A stretch of 64,000 nucleotides of DNA from Dinoroseobacter sp049800835 (GCF_049800835.1 NZ_JBNAFU010000001.1:1178001-1242000), one strand, 5' to 3'; positions 54,329 to 63,562 are shown, counted from the first letter of the stretch. Notes: generated from the letters alone by a model not told the origin. A program made the numbers and translations.

Positions 54329-55062
54329 GCATCCAGATCTCCCTGAACGGGGTCTCGCGCAGCTTCGACGGTTTCAAGGCGATCAATGACCTCAGTCTGA
54401 CGGTCGAGAAGGGCGAGTTGCGCGCGATCATCGGACCGAACGGTGCGGGCAAGACCACGATGATGGATATCATCACGGGCAAGACCCGCCCGGACGAGGG
54501 CGAGGTGCTGTGGAACCAGACCGAAGACCTGACCAAGACCGACGAGGCGGGCTCGGCGCGCCTTGGTATCGGGCGCAAGTTCCAGAAACCCACCGTGTTC
54601 GAAACCCATTCGGTCGAAGACAATATCGCGCTGAGCCTCAAGGCCGACCGCTCGGTCTGGGCCACGCTGATCAATCGCCGCACCGGGGCCGAAGAGGCAA
54701 AGATCACCGAGCTGCTGGATCTTGTGAAGCTGACCGCGGATCGCAAGCGCCTCGCCGCGGATCTGAGCCACGGCCAGAAGCAATGGTTGGAGATCGGAAT
54801 GCTGCTGGCACAAGACCCCGAATTGCTGCTGGTCGATGAACCGGCCGCCGGCATGACCGATGCGGAAACGATGCGCACCGCTGATCTTTTGCGCGACATC
54901 GCAGGCCAGCACACCGTGATCGTCGTGGAGCACGACATGGACTTCGTCCGCGCGCTCGATTGCCGGGTGACGGTGCTGCACCAAGGTCACGTTCTGGCCG
55001 AAGGCTCACTGGATCACGTCTCGGCCAACCCCGAGGTTATCGAAGTTTATCTGGGTCGCTGA
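54325..55062 (+). CDS. urtD: Urea ABC transporter ATPase UrtD
   Basis: This 245-residue LivG-type ATPase has Walker A GPNGAGKTT, signature LSHGQKQWLEIGMLL and Walker B LLLVDEPAAGM. It energises urea uptake with UrtE. It overlaps urtC by 4 bp and urtE starts 1 base after its stop. Confidence 0.95.
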   Translation: MSIQISLNGVSRSFDGFKAINDLSLTVEKGELRAIIGPNGAGKTTMMDIITGKTRPDEGEVLWNQTEDLTKTDEAGSARLGIGRKFQKPTVFETHSVEDNIALSLKADRSVWATLINRRTGAEEAKITELLDLVKLTADRKRLAADLSHGQKQWLEIGMLLAQDPELLLVDEPAAGMTDAETMRTADLLRDIAGQHTVIVVEHDMDFVRALDCRVTVLHQGHVLAEGSLDHVSANPEVIEVYLGR

Positions 55063-55063
55063 C

Positions 55064-55759
55064 ATGCTGGACATCCGAAATATCGACCTCCATTACGGCG
55101 CCGCCCAAGCGTTGCGCGGCGTGTCCATCACCGCAGAACCGGGCCGCGTGACGACCGTCCTCGGCCGCAACGGTGTGGGCAAAACGACCCTGCTGCGCGC
55201 CATCACCGGGCGTCAGCCGATTTCCGGCGGGCAAATGCTGTGGGAGGATCAGGACCTTGCGAAAATGCGTGCGGATGTCCGTGCTCGCGCCGGAATTGCC
55301 TCCGTCCCGCAGGGACGCGAGGTGTTCCCCCTGCTGACCGTGCAGGAGAACCTGGAGACCGGCTTTGCCGCCCTTCCCCGCGCGATGCGTCACGTGCCGG
55401 ATGATGTTTTCGAATTGTTTCCGGTCCTCAAGGACATGTTGCACCGGCGCGGCGGAGACTTGTCGGGCGGGCAGCAGCAGCAACTTGCGATTGGCCGCGC
55501 GATGGTGATGCGGCCGCGGCTGCTGGTGCTGGATGAGCCGACCGAGGGCATCCAACCCTCCATCATCCAGGATATCGGGCGGGCGATTACCTACCTGCGC
55601 AACCGGGGCGACATGGCCATCCTGCTGGTGGAGCAGTACTTCGATTTCGCGCGAGACCTGTGTGACAGCTTCGCCGTCATGGACCGGGGCCAGATCATAA
55701 AATCGGGCACCAAGGCCGAGATGAACGACGATGAGTTGCGCGGCATGCTGACGGTCTAG
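55064..55759 (+). CDS. urtE: Urea ABC transporter ATPase UrtE
   Basis: This 231-residue LivF-type ATPase has Walker A GRNGVGKTT, signature LSGGQQQQLAIGRAM and Walker B LLVLDEPTEGI. It is the last gene of the urt operon and completes a canonical urtABCDE set. The downstream HAD gene is 77 bp away and need not belong to the operon. Confidence 0.95.
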   Translation: MLDIRNIDLHYGAAQALRGVSITAEPGRVTTVLGRNGVGKTTLLRAITGRQPISGGQMLWEDQDLAKMRADVRARAGIASVPQGREVFPLLTVQENLETGFAALPRAMRHVPDDVFELFPVLKDMLHRRGGDLSGGQQQQLAIGRAMVMRPRLLVLDEPTEGIQPSIIQDIGRAITYLRNRGDMAILLVEQYFDFARDLCDSFAVMDRGQIIKSGTKAEMNDDELRGMLTV

Positions 55760-55836
55760 GACATCGGAGGCGCTTTCGCCCTTGAACGCAGCGCCTGCGC
55801 GCGGAACACTACGGGCACGCTGCGAAAGACTGCCCC

Positions 55837-56529
55837 ATGACCATGATCACAACCTGCATATTCGACGCCTATGGCACGCTGTTCGATGTCAGCGCTGCAG
55901 CCCGTGAGGCTGCGTCTGAACCCGGGCGCGAAGCGTTTGCCGCAAAATGGCCGGACATCGCGCGCGACTGGCGGCTCAAGCAGTTGCAATACACATGGTT
56001 ACGCGCGGTGATGGGCGAACACTGCGATTTCTGGAAAGTGACGCAAGACGGCCTCGACTGGGCTCTGGAGGCATCGGAGCTTGGCGATGATCCGGATCTG
56101 CGCGCACGGCTCTTGCAACTGTACTGGGAACTCTCCGCCTACCCGGAAGTGCCGAGAATGCTCGGCGCTTTGAAAGCAATGGCGATGAACACGGCCATTC
56201 TGTCGAACGGCTCACCGGACATGTTGAACGGTGCCGTGCAAAGCGCGGGAATCGGCGCGCATCTGGACGATGTGCTGAGTGTTGAATCGGTCTCGATCTT
56301 CAAACCGGCCCGGATCGTCTACGATCTCGTCGGCGCGCGCTTCGGTTGCACGCCCGAGCAGGTGTTGTTCGTCTCATCGAACGGATGGGACGCGGCGGCG
56401 GCTTCGGCGTACGGGTTCCGAACCGCGTGGGTCAACCGCATGGGCGAGCCGGTCGACCGCCTGCCCGCGGTGCCTGACAAGATCCTGTCCGACCTGACGG
56501 GTATCCCCAACTTTGCGGAGGCCCCCTGA
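55837..56529 (+). CDS. Haloacid dehalogenase type II
   Basis: This 230-residue HAD-superfamily protein has the nucleophile Asp10 (FDAYGTLFD), motif II SNGSP, the Lys in FKP and SSNGWDAAAAS. This is the L-2-haloacid dehalogenase type II class, which hydrolyses 2-haloalkanoates or acts on related small acids. The stop codon overlaps the next start. Whether it is a true dehalogenase or a phosphatase-like relative is open. Confidence 0.87.
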   Translation: MTMITTCIFDAYGTLFDVSAAAREAASEPGREAFAAKWPDIARDWRLKQLQYTWLRAVMGEHCDFWKVTQDGLDWALEASELGDDPDLRARLLQLYWELSAYPEVPRMLGALKAMAMNTAILSNGSPDMLNGAVQSAGIGAHLDDVLSVESVSIFKPARIVYDLVGARFGCTPEQVLFVSSNGWDAAAASAYGFRTAWVNRMGEPVDRLPAVPDKILSDLTGIPNFAEAP

Positions 56530-57347
56530 TGCCCCACATCACAGCCCCGGACGGTGCGCGGCTCTTCTACGCCGACGAAGGTACCGGGACACCGGTTCTG
56601 TGCCTGTCCGGCCTCACACGTACAACCCGTGACTTCGACTATGCCATGCCCGCACTGGCTGGCTGCCGCGTCATCCGCATGGACTACCGCGGACGCGGGC
56701 AATCGGACTGGGCCGACTACAAGAGCTACACCCTCATGCAGGAGGGCACGGACGCGCTGCAACTTCTCGATCACCTCGGGTTGGCGCAAGCGGCAATCCT
56801 TGGCACTTCGCGCGGCGGGCTGATTGCCATGGGGCTGGCATTGGCGGCACGGGACCGCCTACTCGGGGTGTGTCTGAACGACATCGGGCCGGTTTTGCAT
56901 CCGGACGGGCTGGAGGTCATCATGGGCTATATCGGTCGCAACCCGGTTTACAAGACCCACGCGGATATGGCCGCAGACATGCCATCACTGATGTCCGGTT
57001 TCGCGAACGTGCCTGAAAGCCGTTGGCTTGAAGAGGTCCAGAAACACTACACCGAGACGCCGCGCGGCTTGCAGATCACCTATGACCCGAAATTGCGCGA
57101 CGCCGTGATCGAGGCAGGCGCGATCCCGGGCGCAGACCTTTGGCAGTTCTTCGATGCTCTGACGGGCCTTCCCACTGCCGTGATCCGGGGGGCGAACTCC
57201 GACCTGCTGAGCGCTGAAACACTGGCCGAGATGCGCGCGCGCCGTCCCGACCTCATCTGGGCCGAGGTGCCGGACCGGGCGCATATCCCCTATCTCGATG
57301 AGCCCGAGGCGGTGGATGTCCTGAAGCGGTGGATTGCCGCGCTTTGA
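56529..57347 (+). CDS. Alpha/beta hydrolase
   Basis: This 272-residue hydrolase has an oxyanion region (SGLTRTTRDF), nucleophile Ser in GTSRGGLIAMGLAL, a probable catalytic Asp (GANSDLL) and the catalytic His (DRAHIPYLDEPE). The substrate is unknown. It overlaps the HAD gene (ATGA-type) and the following PLP-enzyme gene by 4 bp, so all three are co-transcribed. Confidence 0.88.
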   Translation: MPHITAPDGARLFYADEGTGTPVLCLSGLTRTTRDFDYAMPALAGCRVIRMDYRGRGQSDWADYKSYTLMQEGTDALQLLDHLGLAQAAILGTSRGGLIAMGLALAARDRLLGVCLNDIGPVLHPDGLEVIMGYIGRNPVYKTHADMAADMPSLMSGFANVPESRWLEEVQKHYTETPRGLQITYDPKLRDAVIEAGAIPGADLWQFFDALTGLPTAVIRGANSDLLSAETLAEMRARRPDLIWAEVPDRAHIPYLDEPEAVDVLKRWIAAL

Positions 57348-58354
57348 CCGACATCGCACTGATCGACGCTGCCGCAGCCCGCCTTTCCGGGCATGCCCGC
57401 TGCACGCCGTTGCTGTCATCGCCCTTTCTCGACGCCATCGCGGGCCGGCAGGTGCTGGTCAAGGCGGAATGCCTGCAACACACCGGGTCCTTCAAATTCC
57501 GTGGCGCTTGGTCCGCTCTGTCAGCCCTGCCCCAGCCTGCTCTCAAATCCGGGGTGATTGCGTATTCGTCCGGCAATCACGCCCAGGGTGTTGCCATGGC
57601 CGCCCGGGCTTTTGGCGCTCCTGCGGTGATTGTGATGCCAGCGGATGCACCGGATGTAAAAATCGAGACAACGCGTGCGCTTGGGGCAGAGGTCGTGCTT
57701 TACGATCGCGCAACTCAGGACCGGGACGCTATCGGAACGGAACTTGCTCAGACACGGGGACTGACGCTTGTAAAGCCGTTTGATGATCCGCAGGTGATCG
57801 CCGGTCAGGCAAGTGTCGGACTGGAGCTCGCCGAACAAGCCGCGCGTTCAGGCGTCACGTCCGGCGAGGTGCTGGTATGTTGCGGCGGCGGTGGCCTGAC
57901 ATCCGGCATCGCGCTGGCGCTGGAGGCGCGCGCGCCTAGCTTTCGTGTTCGCCCCGTAGAACCCGAAGGCTTCGACGACGTGGCCCGGTCCCTGCGGTCC
58001 GGGCGGATCGAGCGAAACGCGCGGACTTCCGGCTCGATCTGTGACGCGATCATCACCCCTCAACCCGGCGACCTGACCTTTCCCATCCTTCACCGCTTGT
58101 GCGGGCCGGGTCTGGTTGTCACCGAAGAAGACTGCCTTCGCGCCATGGCACTCGCATTCCAAAGACTGCGCATCGTGCTGGAACCCGGCGGCGCCGTGGC
58201 TCTTGCGGCGGCTCTGTTTCAGCCGGACCAGTCAGACGCGGATACGCTGATCGTCACCGCCTCCGGTGGCAACGTGACCCCGGAGGTTTTTGCGCAGGCG
58301 CTTGCGACCGGTCAGGCTGCTTCGAGCCGTTCTGCAAGGCCGTTGACCAGATAA
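57344..58354 (+). CDS. PLP-dependent threonine dehydratase/serine racemase-type enzyme
   Basis: This 336-residue fold-type II enzyme has the PLP-binding Lys51 in TGSFKFRGA, the SSGNHAQGVA phosphate/carboxylate loop and the GGGGLTSG cofactor loop. It is like catabolic threonine dehydratase, threo-3-hydroxyaspartate dehydratase or serine racemase, without a C-terminal ACT domain. A TTG start at 57344, overlapping the previous stop as TTGA, fits better than the upstream GTG. The 3' end overlaps the convergent small protein gene by 43 bp. Confidence 0.85.
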   Translation: MTDIALIDAAAARLSGHARCTPLLSSPFLDAIAGRQVLVKAECLQHTGSFKFRGAWSALSALPQPALKSGVIAYSSGNHAQGVAMAARAFGAPAVIVMPADAPDVKIETTRALGAEVVLYDRATQDRDAIGTELAQTRGLTLVKPFDDPQVIAGQASVGLELAEQAARSGVTSGEVLVCCGGGGLTSGIALALEARAPSFRVRPVEPEGFDDVARSLRSGRIERNARTSGSICDAIITPQPGDLTFPILHRLCGPGLVVTEEDCLRAMALAFQRLRIVLEPGGAVALAAALFQPDQSDADTLIVTASGGNVTPEVFAQALATGQAASSRSARPLTR

Positions 58355-58716
58355 GCCAAGGAGGCCCGCTTGCCCCTCTGGACCCGGCTGGAAATCAGGA
58401 ACGCCACACTCGCTGTGTCACATTCCAGCGACCGTTCGACCAGCCGCAGCAACCAGCGTTCGTCAAAGCTCAGCTCCGTGGCACCTGGCTCGCGCCAATC
58501 GGGGGTTTGACCAAGGGCCTGTTCCAGCGTGCGGGCCACGGCGTCGGCGAAATCGTGGGCCGACGGATGCTCCCGCATCGACAAAACTGCGCAGGCCTTG
58601 AACAGATCCAACCGAGCTGCCGTTTGCGCGGCATCAACACGTTGGCGGATCAGGGCAAGCACCGCTTCGGGCTGTGCAGGGTGATCCGGGGATTCGATGT
58701 CTTCAATAAAAGTCAT
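58312..58716 (-). CDS. Small hypothetical protein upstream of hemC
   Basis: The protein has 134 residues and is mostly alpha-helical (LIRQRVDAAQTAARLDLFKACAVL, DERWLLRLVERSLECDTASVAFLISSRVQRGKRASLAYLV). It has no signal or membrane segment and no family I recognise. ATG 58716 is chosen over the longer frame, which has a basic, Cys-rich leader typical of an antisense reading. Its 3' end lies within the end of the PLP-enzyme gene. It resembles conserved small proteins of Rhodobacteraceae, function unknown. Confidence 0.65.
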   Translation of the reverse strand: MTFIEDIESPDHPAQPEAVLALIRQRVDAAQTAARLDLFKACAVLSMREHPSAHDFADAVARTLEQALGQTPDWREPGATELSFDERWLLRLVERSLECDTASVAFLISSRVQRGKRASLAYLVNGLAERLEAA

Positions 58717-58848
58717 TCGCGCGCCTCTGTGGCCATGGAAGGTCCAGCTGCGATCGAGTGTGCAAAAGCTGATCCGGAGCCGAAAGAGACGCGGTGCCGC
58801 AGCGCAGCAATCCGCCGCATGAGCGCGGCGGAAATGTCTCACCTCGTG

Positions 58849-59805
58849 TCAGGCTGGCACGTCCAGCCACGAAAAGAAGTCCTTCGGCGCGCGCGATCTC
58901 AACCTCGCGGCGACCTCAGTGCCCATTTTCGCGGCATCTTCGATCGGCGCGCTTTCTGCGTCGGTCAGAACTTCGGATCCATCGGGGCGCAGGATCTCCC
59001 CACGCAGGCGAATCGTGCCACCCTCCAGCTCGGCAAGCCCCGCAATCGGCGTCTCGCAAGAGCCATCCAGCGCCGCCAGATACGCCCGCTCGCAGGCCAG
59101 TCTGTGGCCGGATGCGGTGTCGTGTATCGCCTCCAGCATCTCCGCGGCGCGGCTATCATCCGCCCGCCGCTCGATCCCGATGCAACCTTGGGCAACGGCG
59201 GGCAGCATGTCGTCAGCCTCAATCGCGGTGCGCGGCACCTCATCCATCTTGAGCCGGTTCAGGCCCGCCATCGCAAGAAAGGTTGCCGCCGCGACGCCGT
59301 CGCCGAGCTTCTTCATCCGCGTCTGCACATTGCCGCGAAACTCCACCAGGTTCAGATCAGGGCGCCTGTGGGCCAGTTGCGCGCGCCGCCGCAAGGACGA
59401 GGACCCGACCACGGACCCCTCCGGTAAGTCGGCCAACGTGCCGCCATCCAGAGTGACGAACGCGTCACGCACATCCTCGCGTGGCAGATACGTGTCCAGC
59501 AACAACCCCTCGGGCTGTTCCACGGGCATGTCCTTCATCGAGTGCACGGCAATGTCGATCTTGCCGGCCAGCATGTCGTCTTCGATCTCGCGGGTGAACA
59601 GACCCTTGCCACCGATCTCTTTCAGCGGTCGGTCCAGAACGCGGTCACCGGTGGTCTTGATCACCACGATTTCAAACGCGTCCTCGGGCAGGTCGAACGC
59701 CGCCATCAGCCGCGCACGCGTCTCATAGGCCTGTGCAAGTGCCAGAGGCGAACCACGTGTGCCAATTTTGAGCGGTGAAACGGGCGTGGGAAGTATGGTA
59801 TTCAT
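58849..59805 (-). CDS. hemC: Porphobilinogen deaminase (hydroxymethylbilane synthase)
   Basis: This 318-residue enzyme polymerises four porphobilinogens. It has KIGTRGSPLALAQ, the catalytic Asp region HSMKDMP, and Cys250 (DGSCETPIAG), which carries the dipyrromethane cofactor. It is divergent from hemE, with a PpsR-type site in the 104-bp gap, so heme (and, where present, bacteriochlorophyll) synthesis can be controlled from one place. Confidence 0.96.
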   Translation of the reverse strand: MNTILPTPVSPLKIGTRGSPLALAQAYETRARLMAAFDLPEDAFEIVVIKTTGDRVLDRPLKEIGGKGLFTREIEDDMLAGKIDIAVHSMKDMPVEQPEGLLLDTYLPREDVRDAFVTLDGGTLADLPEGSVVGSSSLRRRAQLAHRRPDLNLVEFRGNVQTRMKKLGDGVAAATFLAMAGLNRLKMDEVPRTAIEADDMLPAVAQGCIGIERRADDSRAAEMLEAIHDTASGHRLACERAYLAALDGSCETPIAGLAELEGGTIRLRGEILRPDGSEVLTDAESAPIEDAAKMGTEVAARLRSRAPKDFFSWLDVPA

Positions 59806-59822
59806 GGTCGTATCTCTATATG

Positions 59823-59840
59823 TGTCAACTTACGTTGACA
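59823..59840. promoter_or_regulatory. PpsR/CrtJ-type site between hemC and hemE
   Basis: TGTCAACTTACGTTGACA fits the TGTc-N10-gACA consensus of the redox- and light-responsive repressor PpsR/CrtJ exactly, and it is a perfect 7-bp inverted repeat with a 4-base spacer. It lies 17 bp upstream of hemC and 69 bp upstream of hemE. PpsR control of tetrapyrrole genes is known in Rhodobacter. Two direct TTGACA copies follow at 59853-59865 and may be promoter elements or half sites. Confidence 0.75.
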
Positions 59841-59909
59841 AGTAAATCTGCCTTGACACTTTGACAGCACGGGCGGAACCTAGAGTCCAGACACTAAGAA
59901 AGACCGGCC

Positions 59910-60959
59910 ATGACTGACAGGAAAAAACTTCTCCGCGCCCTCGATGGAGAGGTGCAAAAGGTCCCACCCATCTGGATGATGCGGCAAGCGGGGCGGTATT
60001 TGCCCGAATACCGCGCCACACGGGCGGAGGCCGGGGATTTCCTTTCGCTGTGTTACAATTCAGATCTGGCGGCGGAAGTGACCCTGCAACCCATCCGCCG
60101 CTACGGGTTCGACGCGGCCATCCTGTTTGCCGACATCCTGCTGGTGCCGCAGGCGCTTGGTGCGGATCTTTGGTTTGTGGCCGGCGAAGGGCCCCGGCTG
60201 AGCACGATCACATCGATGGATGATTTCAACAAGCTGGTCCCGGCAGATGCGATCCACGATCATCTGGCCCCGGTCTACGAAACCGTGCGCATCCTGTCCC
60301 GCGAACTGCCGCGCGAAACGGCGCTGATCGGTTTCGCAGGGGCACCGTGGACCGTGGCGACGTACATGATCGCCGGTCGCGGAACGCCGGATCAGGGCCC
60401 TGCGCATTCCCTGATGGCTGAAAACCCGGAGGTTTTCGATGCGCTGATGGAGCGGTTGACCGACGCCACCATCACCTACTTGTCGATGCAGATCGACGCG
60501 GGGGCCGAAACGGTGAAGCTGTTCGACAGCTGGGCAGGATCTTTGAAGGGGGAGGCGTTCCAGAAATACGCGCTGGCGCCCGCCAAACGCATCATCTCGG
60601 AACTCAAGGCGCGCCACCCCGGCATTCCGATCATCGCTTTCCCGCGTGAAGCGGGCGACGGCTATATCGGGTTTGCCAAGAAAACCGGCGCAGACTGTGT
60701 CGCACTCGACAATTCGGTGACGCCGGAATGGGCCGCAATGAATGTGCAGGTCGACGGCTGCGTACAGGGAAATCTCGCCTCGCGGCACATGGTCACCGGA
60801 GGCCAGGCGCTCATCGACGACACACGGCGCATTGTCGATGCGTTCTCGGCCGGGCCGCACATCTTCAATCTCGGCCACGGCATCACTCCCGATGCAGACC
60901 CCGCGAACGTGCAACTCATGATCGACACGGTGCGCGAAGGGGCCTACGCCGAAAGCTGA
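59910..60959 (+). CDS. hemE: Uroporphyrinogen decarboxylase
   Basis: This 349-residue TIM-barrel enzyme decarboxylates uroporphyrinogen III to coproporphyrinogen III. It has the signature PIWMMRQAGRYLPEYR, FADILLVPQALG and the FAGAPWTVATYM motif. It is divergent from hemC and shares the presumed PpsR-regulated promoter region. Full length. Confidence 0.97.
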   Translation: MTDRKKLLRALDGEVQKVPPIWMMRQAGRYLPEYRATRAEAGDFLSLCYNSDLAAEVTLQPIRRYGFDAAILFADILLVPQALGADLWFVAGEGPRLSTITSMDDFNKLVPADAIHDHLAPVYETVRILSRELPRETALIGFAGAPWTVATYMIAGRGTPDQGPAHSLMAENPEVFDALMERLTDATITYLSMQIDAGAETVKLFDSWAGSLKGEAFQKYALAPAKRIISELKARHPGIPIIAFPREAGDGYIGFAKKTGADCVALDNSVTPEWAAMNVQVDGCVQGNLASRHMVTGGQALIDDTRRIVDAFSAGPHIFNLGHGITPDADPANVQLMIDTVREGAYAES

Positions 60960-60963
60960 TCCG

Positions 60964-60979
60964 TTAATCGGGCATTAAC
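60964..60979 (+). promoter_or_regulatory. CtrA-type binding site upstream of comM
   Basis: TTAA-N7-TTAAC (60964-60979) fits the full CtrA box TTAA-N7-TTAA(C), 47 bp before the comM start. A GTTAAC half site follows at 60995-61000. CtrA controls comM and other DNA-uptake genes needed by gene transfer agent recipients in Rhodobacter capsulatus, so the site is plausible here. It is inferred, not tested. Confidence 0.7.
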
Positions 60980-61026
60980 CAAACCTCGCGAAGGGTTAAC
61001 GGGTTGCGTTTTCCCGCGGGGGTCAG

Positions 61027-62538
61027 ATGTCGGTGCGTGCCCATACAGTTGCGTTCGAAGGGGTGGAGGCCCGCCCGGTGGAGGTGCAATGCGCCTTGTC
61101 GCCCGGCATGCCGTCCTTCTCAATCGTGGGTCTGCCAGACAAGGCCGTCTCTGAGGCGCGGGAGCGTGTGCGCGCCGCCATCGGCGCCTTGGGACTGGCG
61201 CTGCCTTCCAAGCGGATCACGGTGAACCTTTCGCCTGCGGATCTGCCCAAGGAAGGTTCGCATTTCGATCTGCCGATTGCGCTAGCACTGCTGGCTGCCC
61301 TGTCGGTGGTCCCTCCGGAACTGGTCGCACAGACCGTGGCTTTGGGCGAGCTGTCCCTTGATGGCACGCTTGTACCCGTGATCGGCGCCCTGCCCGCTGC
61401 GCTCGCCGCAGCAGGGGCGCAGAAGTCGCTGCTCTGCCCCGAGCGCTGCGGGGCGGAGGCGGCCTGGGTCGGCGCGACAGATGTGATCGGGGCCAACAGC
61501 TTGCGCGCGGTCATCCAGCATTATTCCGGCGAACACCCGATCGCGCCCGCGTCTCCGGGCGAGGCGCAGCGCGCAGCCAGCACGCGCGACATGGCCGATG
61601 TGAAGGGGCAGGAACGCGCCAAACGGGCGCTGGAGATCGCCGCCGCCGGGCGGCACCACCTGTTAATGGTCGGAGCCCCTGGCGCGGGCAAATCGATGCT
61701 GGCCAAACGCCTGCCCGGAATCCTGCCGCCCCTGTCCGCGGTCGAGGCGCTTGAGACCTCGATGATCCATTCACTTGCCGGGCTGATCGACGCTGGCGGC
61801 ATCTCCCGCGACCGCCCCTTTCAGGAACCGCATCACACCGCATCCATGGCGGCGATTGTGGGCGGCGGCAAGGGCGCGAAACCGGGCCAGATCTCTCTGG
61901 CGCATAACGGGGTGCTCTTCATGGACGAGTTCCCGGAGTTTCCACGCACGGTTCTGGAAACCCTGCGTCAACCGATTGAGACCGGCGACGTGGTCGTGGC
62001 CCGTGCGAATGCACATATGCGCTACCCCTGTCGCTTCTTGTTGGTTGCCGCCGCAAATCCCTGCAAATGCGGAATGATGTTCGACGCGGCGCAAGCCTGT
62101 TCGCGCGCGCCCAACTGCGGGGAGGACTATATGGGGCGCATTTCCGGACCTCTACTGGACCGGTTCGACTTGCGCATCGACGTGCCCGCCGTCAGCTTCA
62201 CCGATCTGGACCTGCCCGCAACCGGAGAAACCTCTACGGTCATCGGTGCACGGGTCGCCGCCGCGCGCGCCCGACAGGACGAAAGATACGCGCAGGCGCC
62301 GGATGTGCATGTGAATGCCGATGTCGAAGGCGCACTGCTGGAGGAGGTCGCGGCCCCTGACAACGAGGGGCGCGCGTTGATCCAGCAGGCCGCAGAGCGG
62401 TTCAGCCTGTCTGCGCGCGGATATCACCGGGTGCTGAAAGTGGCACGTACGATTGCGGACCTTGCCGGAGAGCAGCACGTGCTGCGCAGCCACCTCGCCG
62501 AGGCGCTCAGCTACCGACTGCCCGCATCCGGAAGCTAG
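61027..62538 (+). CDS. comM: ComM/YifB family Mg chelatase-like AAA+ ATPase
   Basis: This 503-residue protein has an N-terminal Lon-protease-like domain (1-180, VSVR..., GLPDKAVSEARERVR) and a Mg-chelatase-type AAA+ domain with Walker A VGAPGAGKSMLAKRLPG, Walker B MDEFPEF and a cysteine-rich insert (NPCKCGMMFDAAQACSRAPNC). ComM is a hexameric helicase that drives branch migration of incoming single-stranded DNA. The CtrA-type site upstream agrees with a role in GTA or natural DNA uptake. Its 3' end overlaps gshB by 4 bp. Confidence 0.92.
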   Translation: MSVRAHTVAFEGVEARPVEVQCALSPGMPSFSIVGLPDKAVSEARERVRAAIGALGLALPSKRITVNLSPADLPKEGSHFDLPIALALLAALSVVPPELVAQTVALGELSLDGTLVPVIGALPAALAAAGAQKSLLCPERCGAEAAWVGATDVIGANSLRAVIQHYSGEHPIAPASPGEAQRAASTRDMADVKGQERAKRALEIAAAGRHHLLMVGAPGAGKSMLAKRLPGILPPLSAVEALETSMIHSLAGLIDAGGISRDRPFQEPHHTASMAAIVGGGKGAKPGQISLAHNGVLFMDEFPEFPRTVLETLRQPIETGDVVVARANAHMRYPCRFLLVAAANPCKCGMMFDAAQACSRAPNCGEDYMGRISGPLLDRFDLRIDVPAVSFTDLDLPATGETSTVIGARVAAARARQDERYAQAPDVHVNADVEGALLEEVAAPDNEGRALIQQAAERFSLSARGYHRVLKVARTIADLAGEQHVLRSHLAEALSYRLPASGS

Positions 62539-63482
62539 GCTTCAGACAGGCGCCGCTCAATAGCGTCCCAGATCAAGCCGGTCGCGTTGGTGCCGTCGAA
62601 CCGTTCGAGCTCCTGCAGACCGGTTGGGGAGGTCACGTTGATCTCCGTCAGCCAACCACCGATGACGTCTATGCCGACAAACACCTGCCCCTTTTCCCGC
62701 AGGTACGGGCCAATCGCGGCGCAAATCTCCAGATCGCGATCATCCAGTGCGATCTTTTCGGCCCGCCCGCCGACATGCATGTTCGATCGGGTCTCGCCTG
62801 CAGCAGGCACTCGGTTGATCGCGCCCACCGGGTCCCCGTCCACAAGGATCACGCGTTTGTCTCCGCGTGCCACGTCGGGCAGAAACTTCTGCATGATCAG
62901 CGGTTCGCGGTTTATGCCGGTAAATAGCTCATGCAGAGAGTTGAGATTGCGATCCTCCGGCGTCAGACGAAAGACCCCAGCGCCGCCATTGCCGTAAAGC
63001 GGCTTGAGGATCACGTCCTCATGGCGCGCGCGAAATGCCTTCAACGTGTCCAGATCACGCGCGATCATGGTCGGTGGCGTCAGGTCAGGAAATTGCAACA
63101 CCAGCAGTTTTTCGGGTGAATTGCGCACCCAGAACGGATCGTTGACCACGAGGACCTTGCCCGCAAGATGGTCCAGCAGATGGGTTGTGGTGATGTAGCC
63201 CATGTCGAACGGAGGGTCCTGACGCAGCCAGACGACATCGAACGTGGACAGATCGACCGTTTCAGGAGCCTCAAGCTGCGCCGGTGCGCCTGCCACCCGC
63301 TGCACCGTGCCGAACTGGCCCCGCGCGGTGATGCGCCCTTCGTCGTACGAAATGGCGTCGGGCCCGTAGAAGAACAGCGTTGCCCCGCGCGCCTGAGCCT
63401 CCTCGGCGAGGCGAAAGCTGCTGTCGGCGTCGATATTGACCCCTGCGATCGGGTCCATCTGAAAGGCAATCTTCAAGGTCAT
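62535..63482 (-). CDS. gshB: Glutathione synthetase
   Basis: This 315-residue ATP-grasp ligase joins gamma-glutamylcysteine and glycine. It has FYGPDAISYDEGRITARGQ, VVWLRQDPPFDMGYITTTHLLD, LKPLYGNGGAGVFR and GIDVIGGWLTEINVTSPTG. It is convergent with comM and follows the yraN gene with an 80-bp gap, the usual rhodobacterial order. Confidence 0.96.
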   Translation of the reverse strand: MTLKIAFQMDPIAGVNIDADSSFRLAEEAQARGATLFFYGPDAISYDEGRITARGQFGTVQRVAGAPAQLEAPETVDLSTFDVVWLRQDPPFDMGYITTTHLLDHLAGKVLVVNDPFWVRNSPEKLLVLQFPDLTPPTMIARDLDTLKAFRARHEDVILKPLYGNGGAGVFRLTPEDRNLNSLHELFTGINREPLIMQKFLPDVARGDKRVILVDGDPVGAINRVPAAGETRSNMHVGGRAEKIALDDRDLEICAAIGPYLREKGQVFVGIDVIGGWLTEINVTSPTGLQELERFDGTNATGLIWDAIERRLSEA

Positions 63483-63562
63483 CGGCGGCTCCGCAGTGGA
63501 CTTGCCGCCCCGTCTTGCCTTGTCGGACGGTCAGGTGCAATGGCTCCGGCCGCCGGGCAAGC

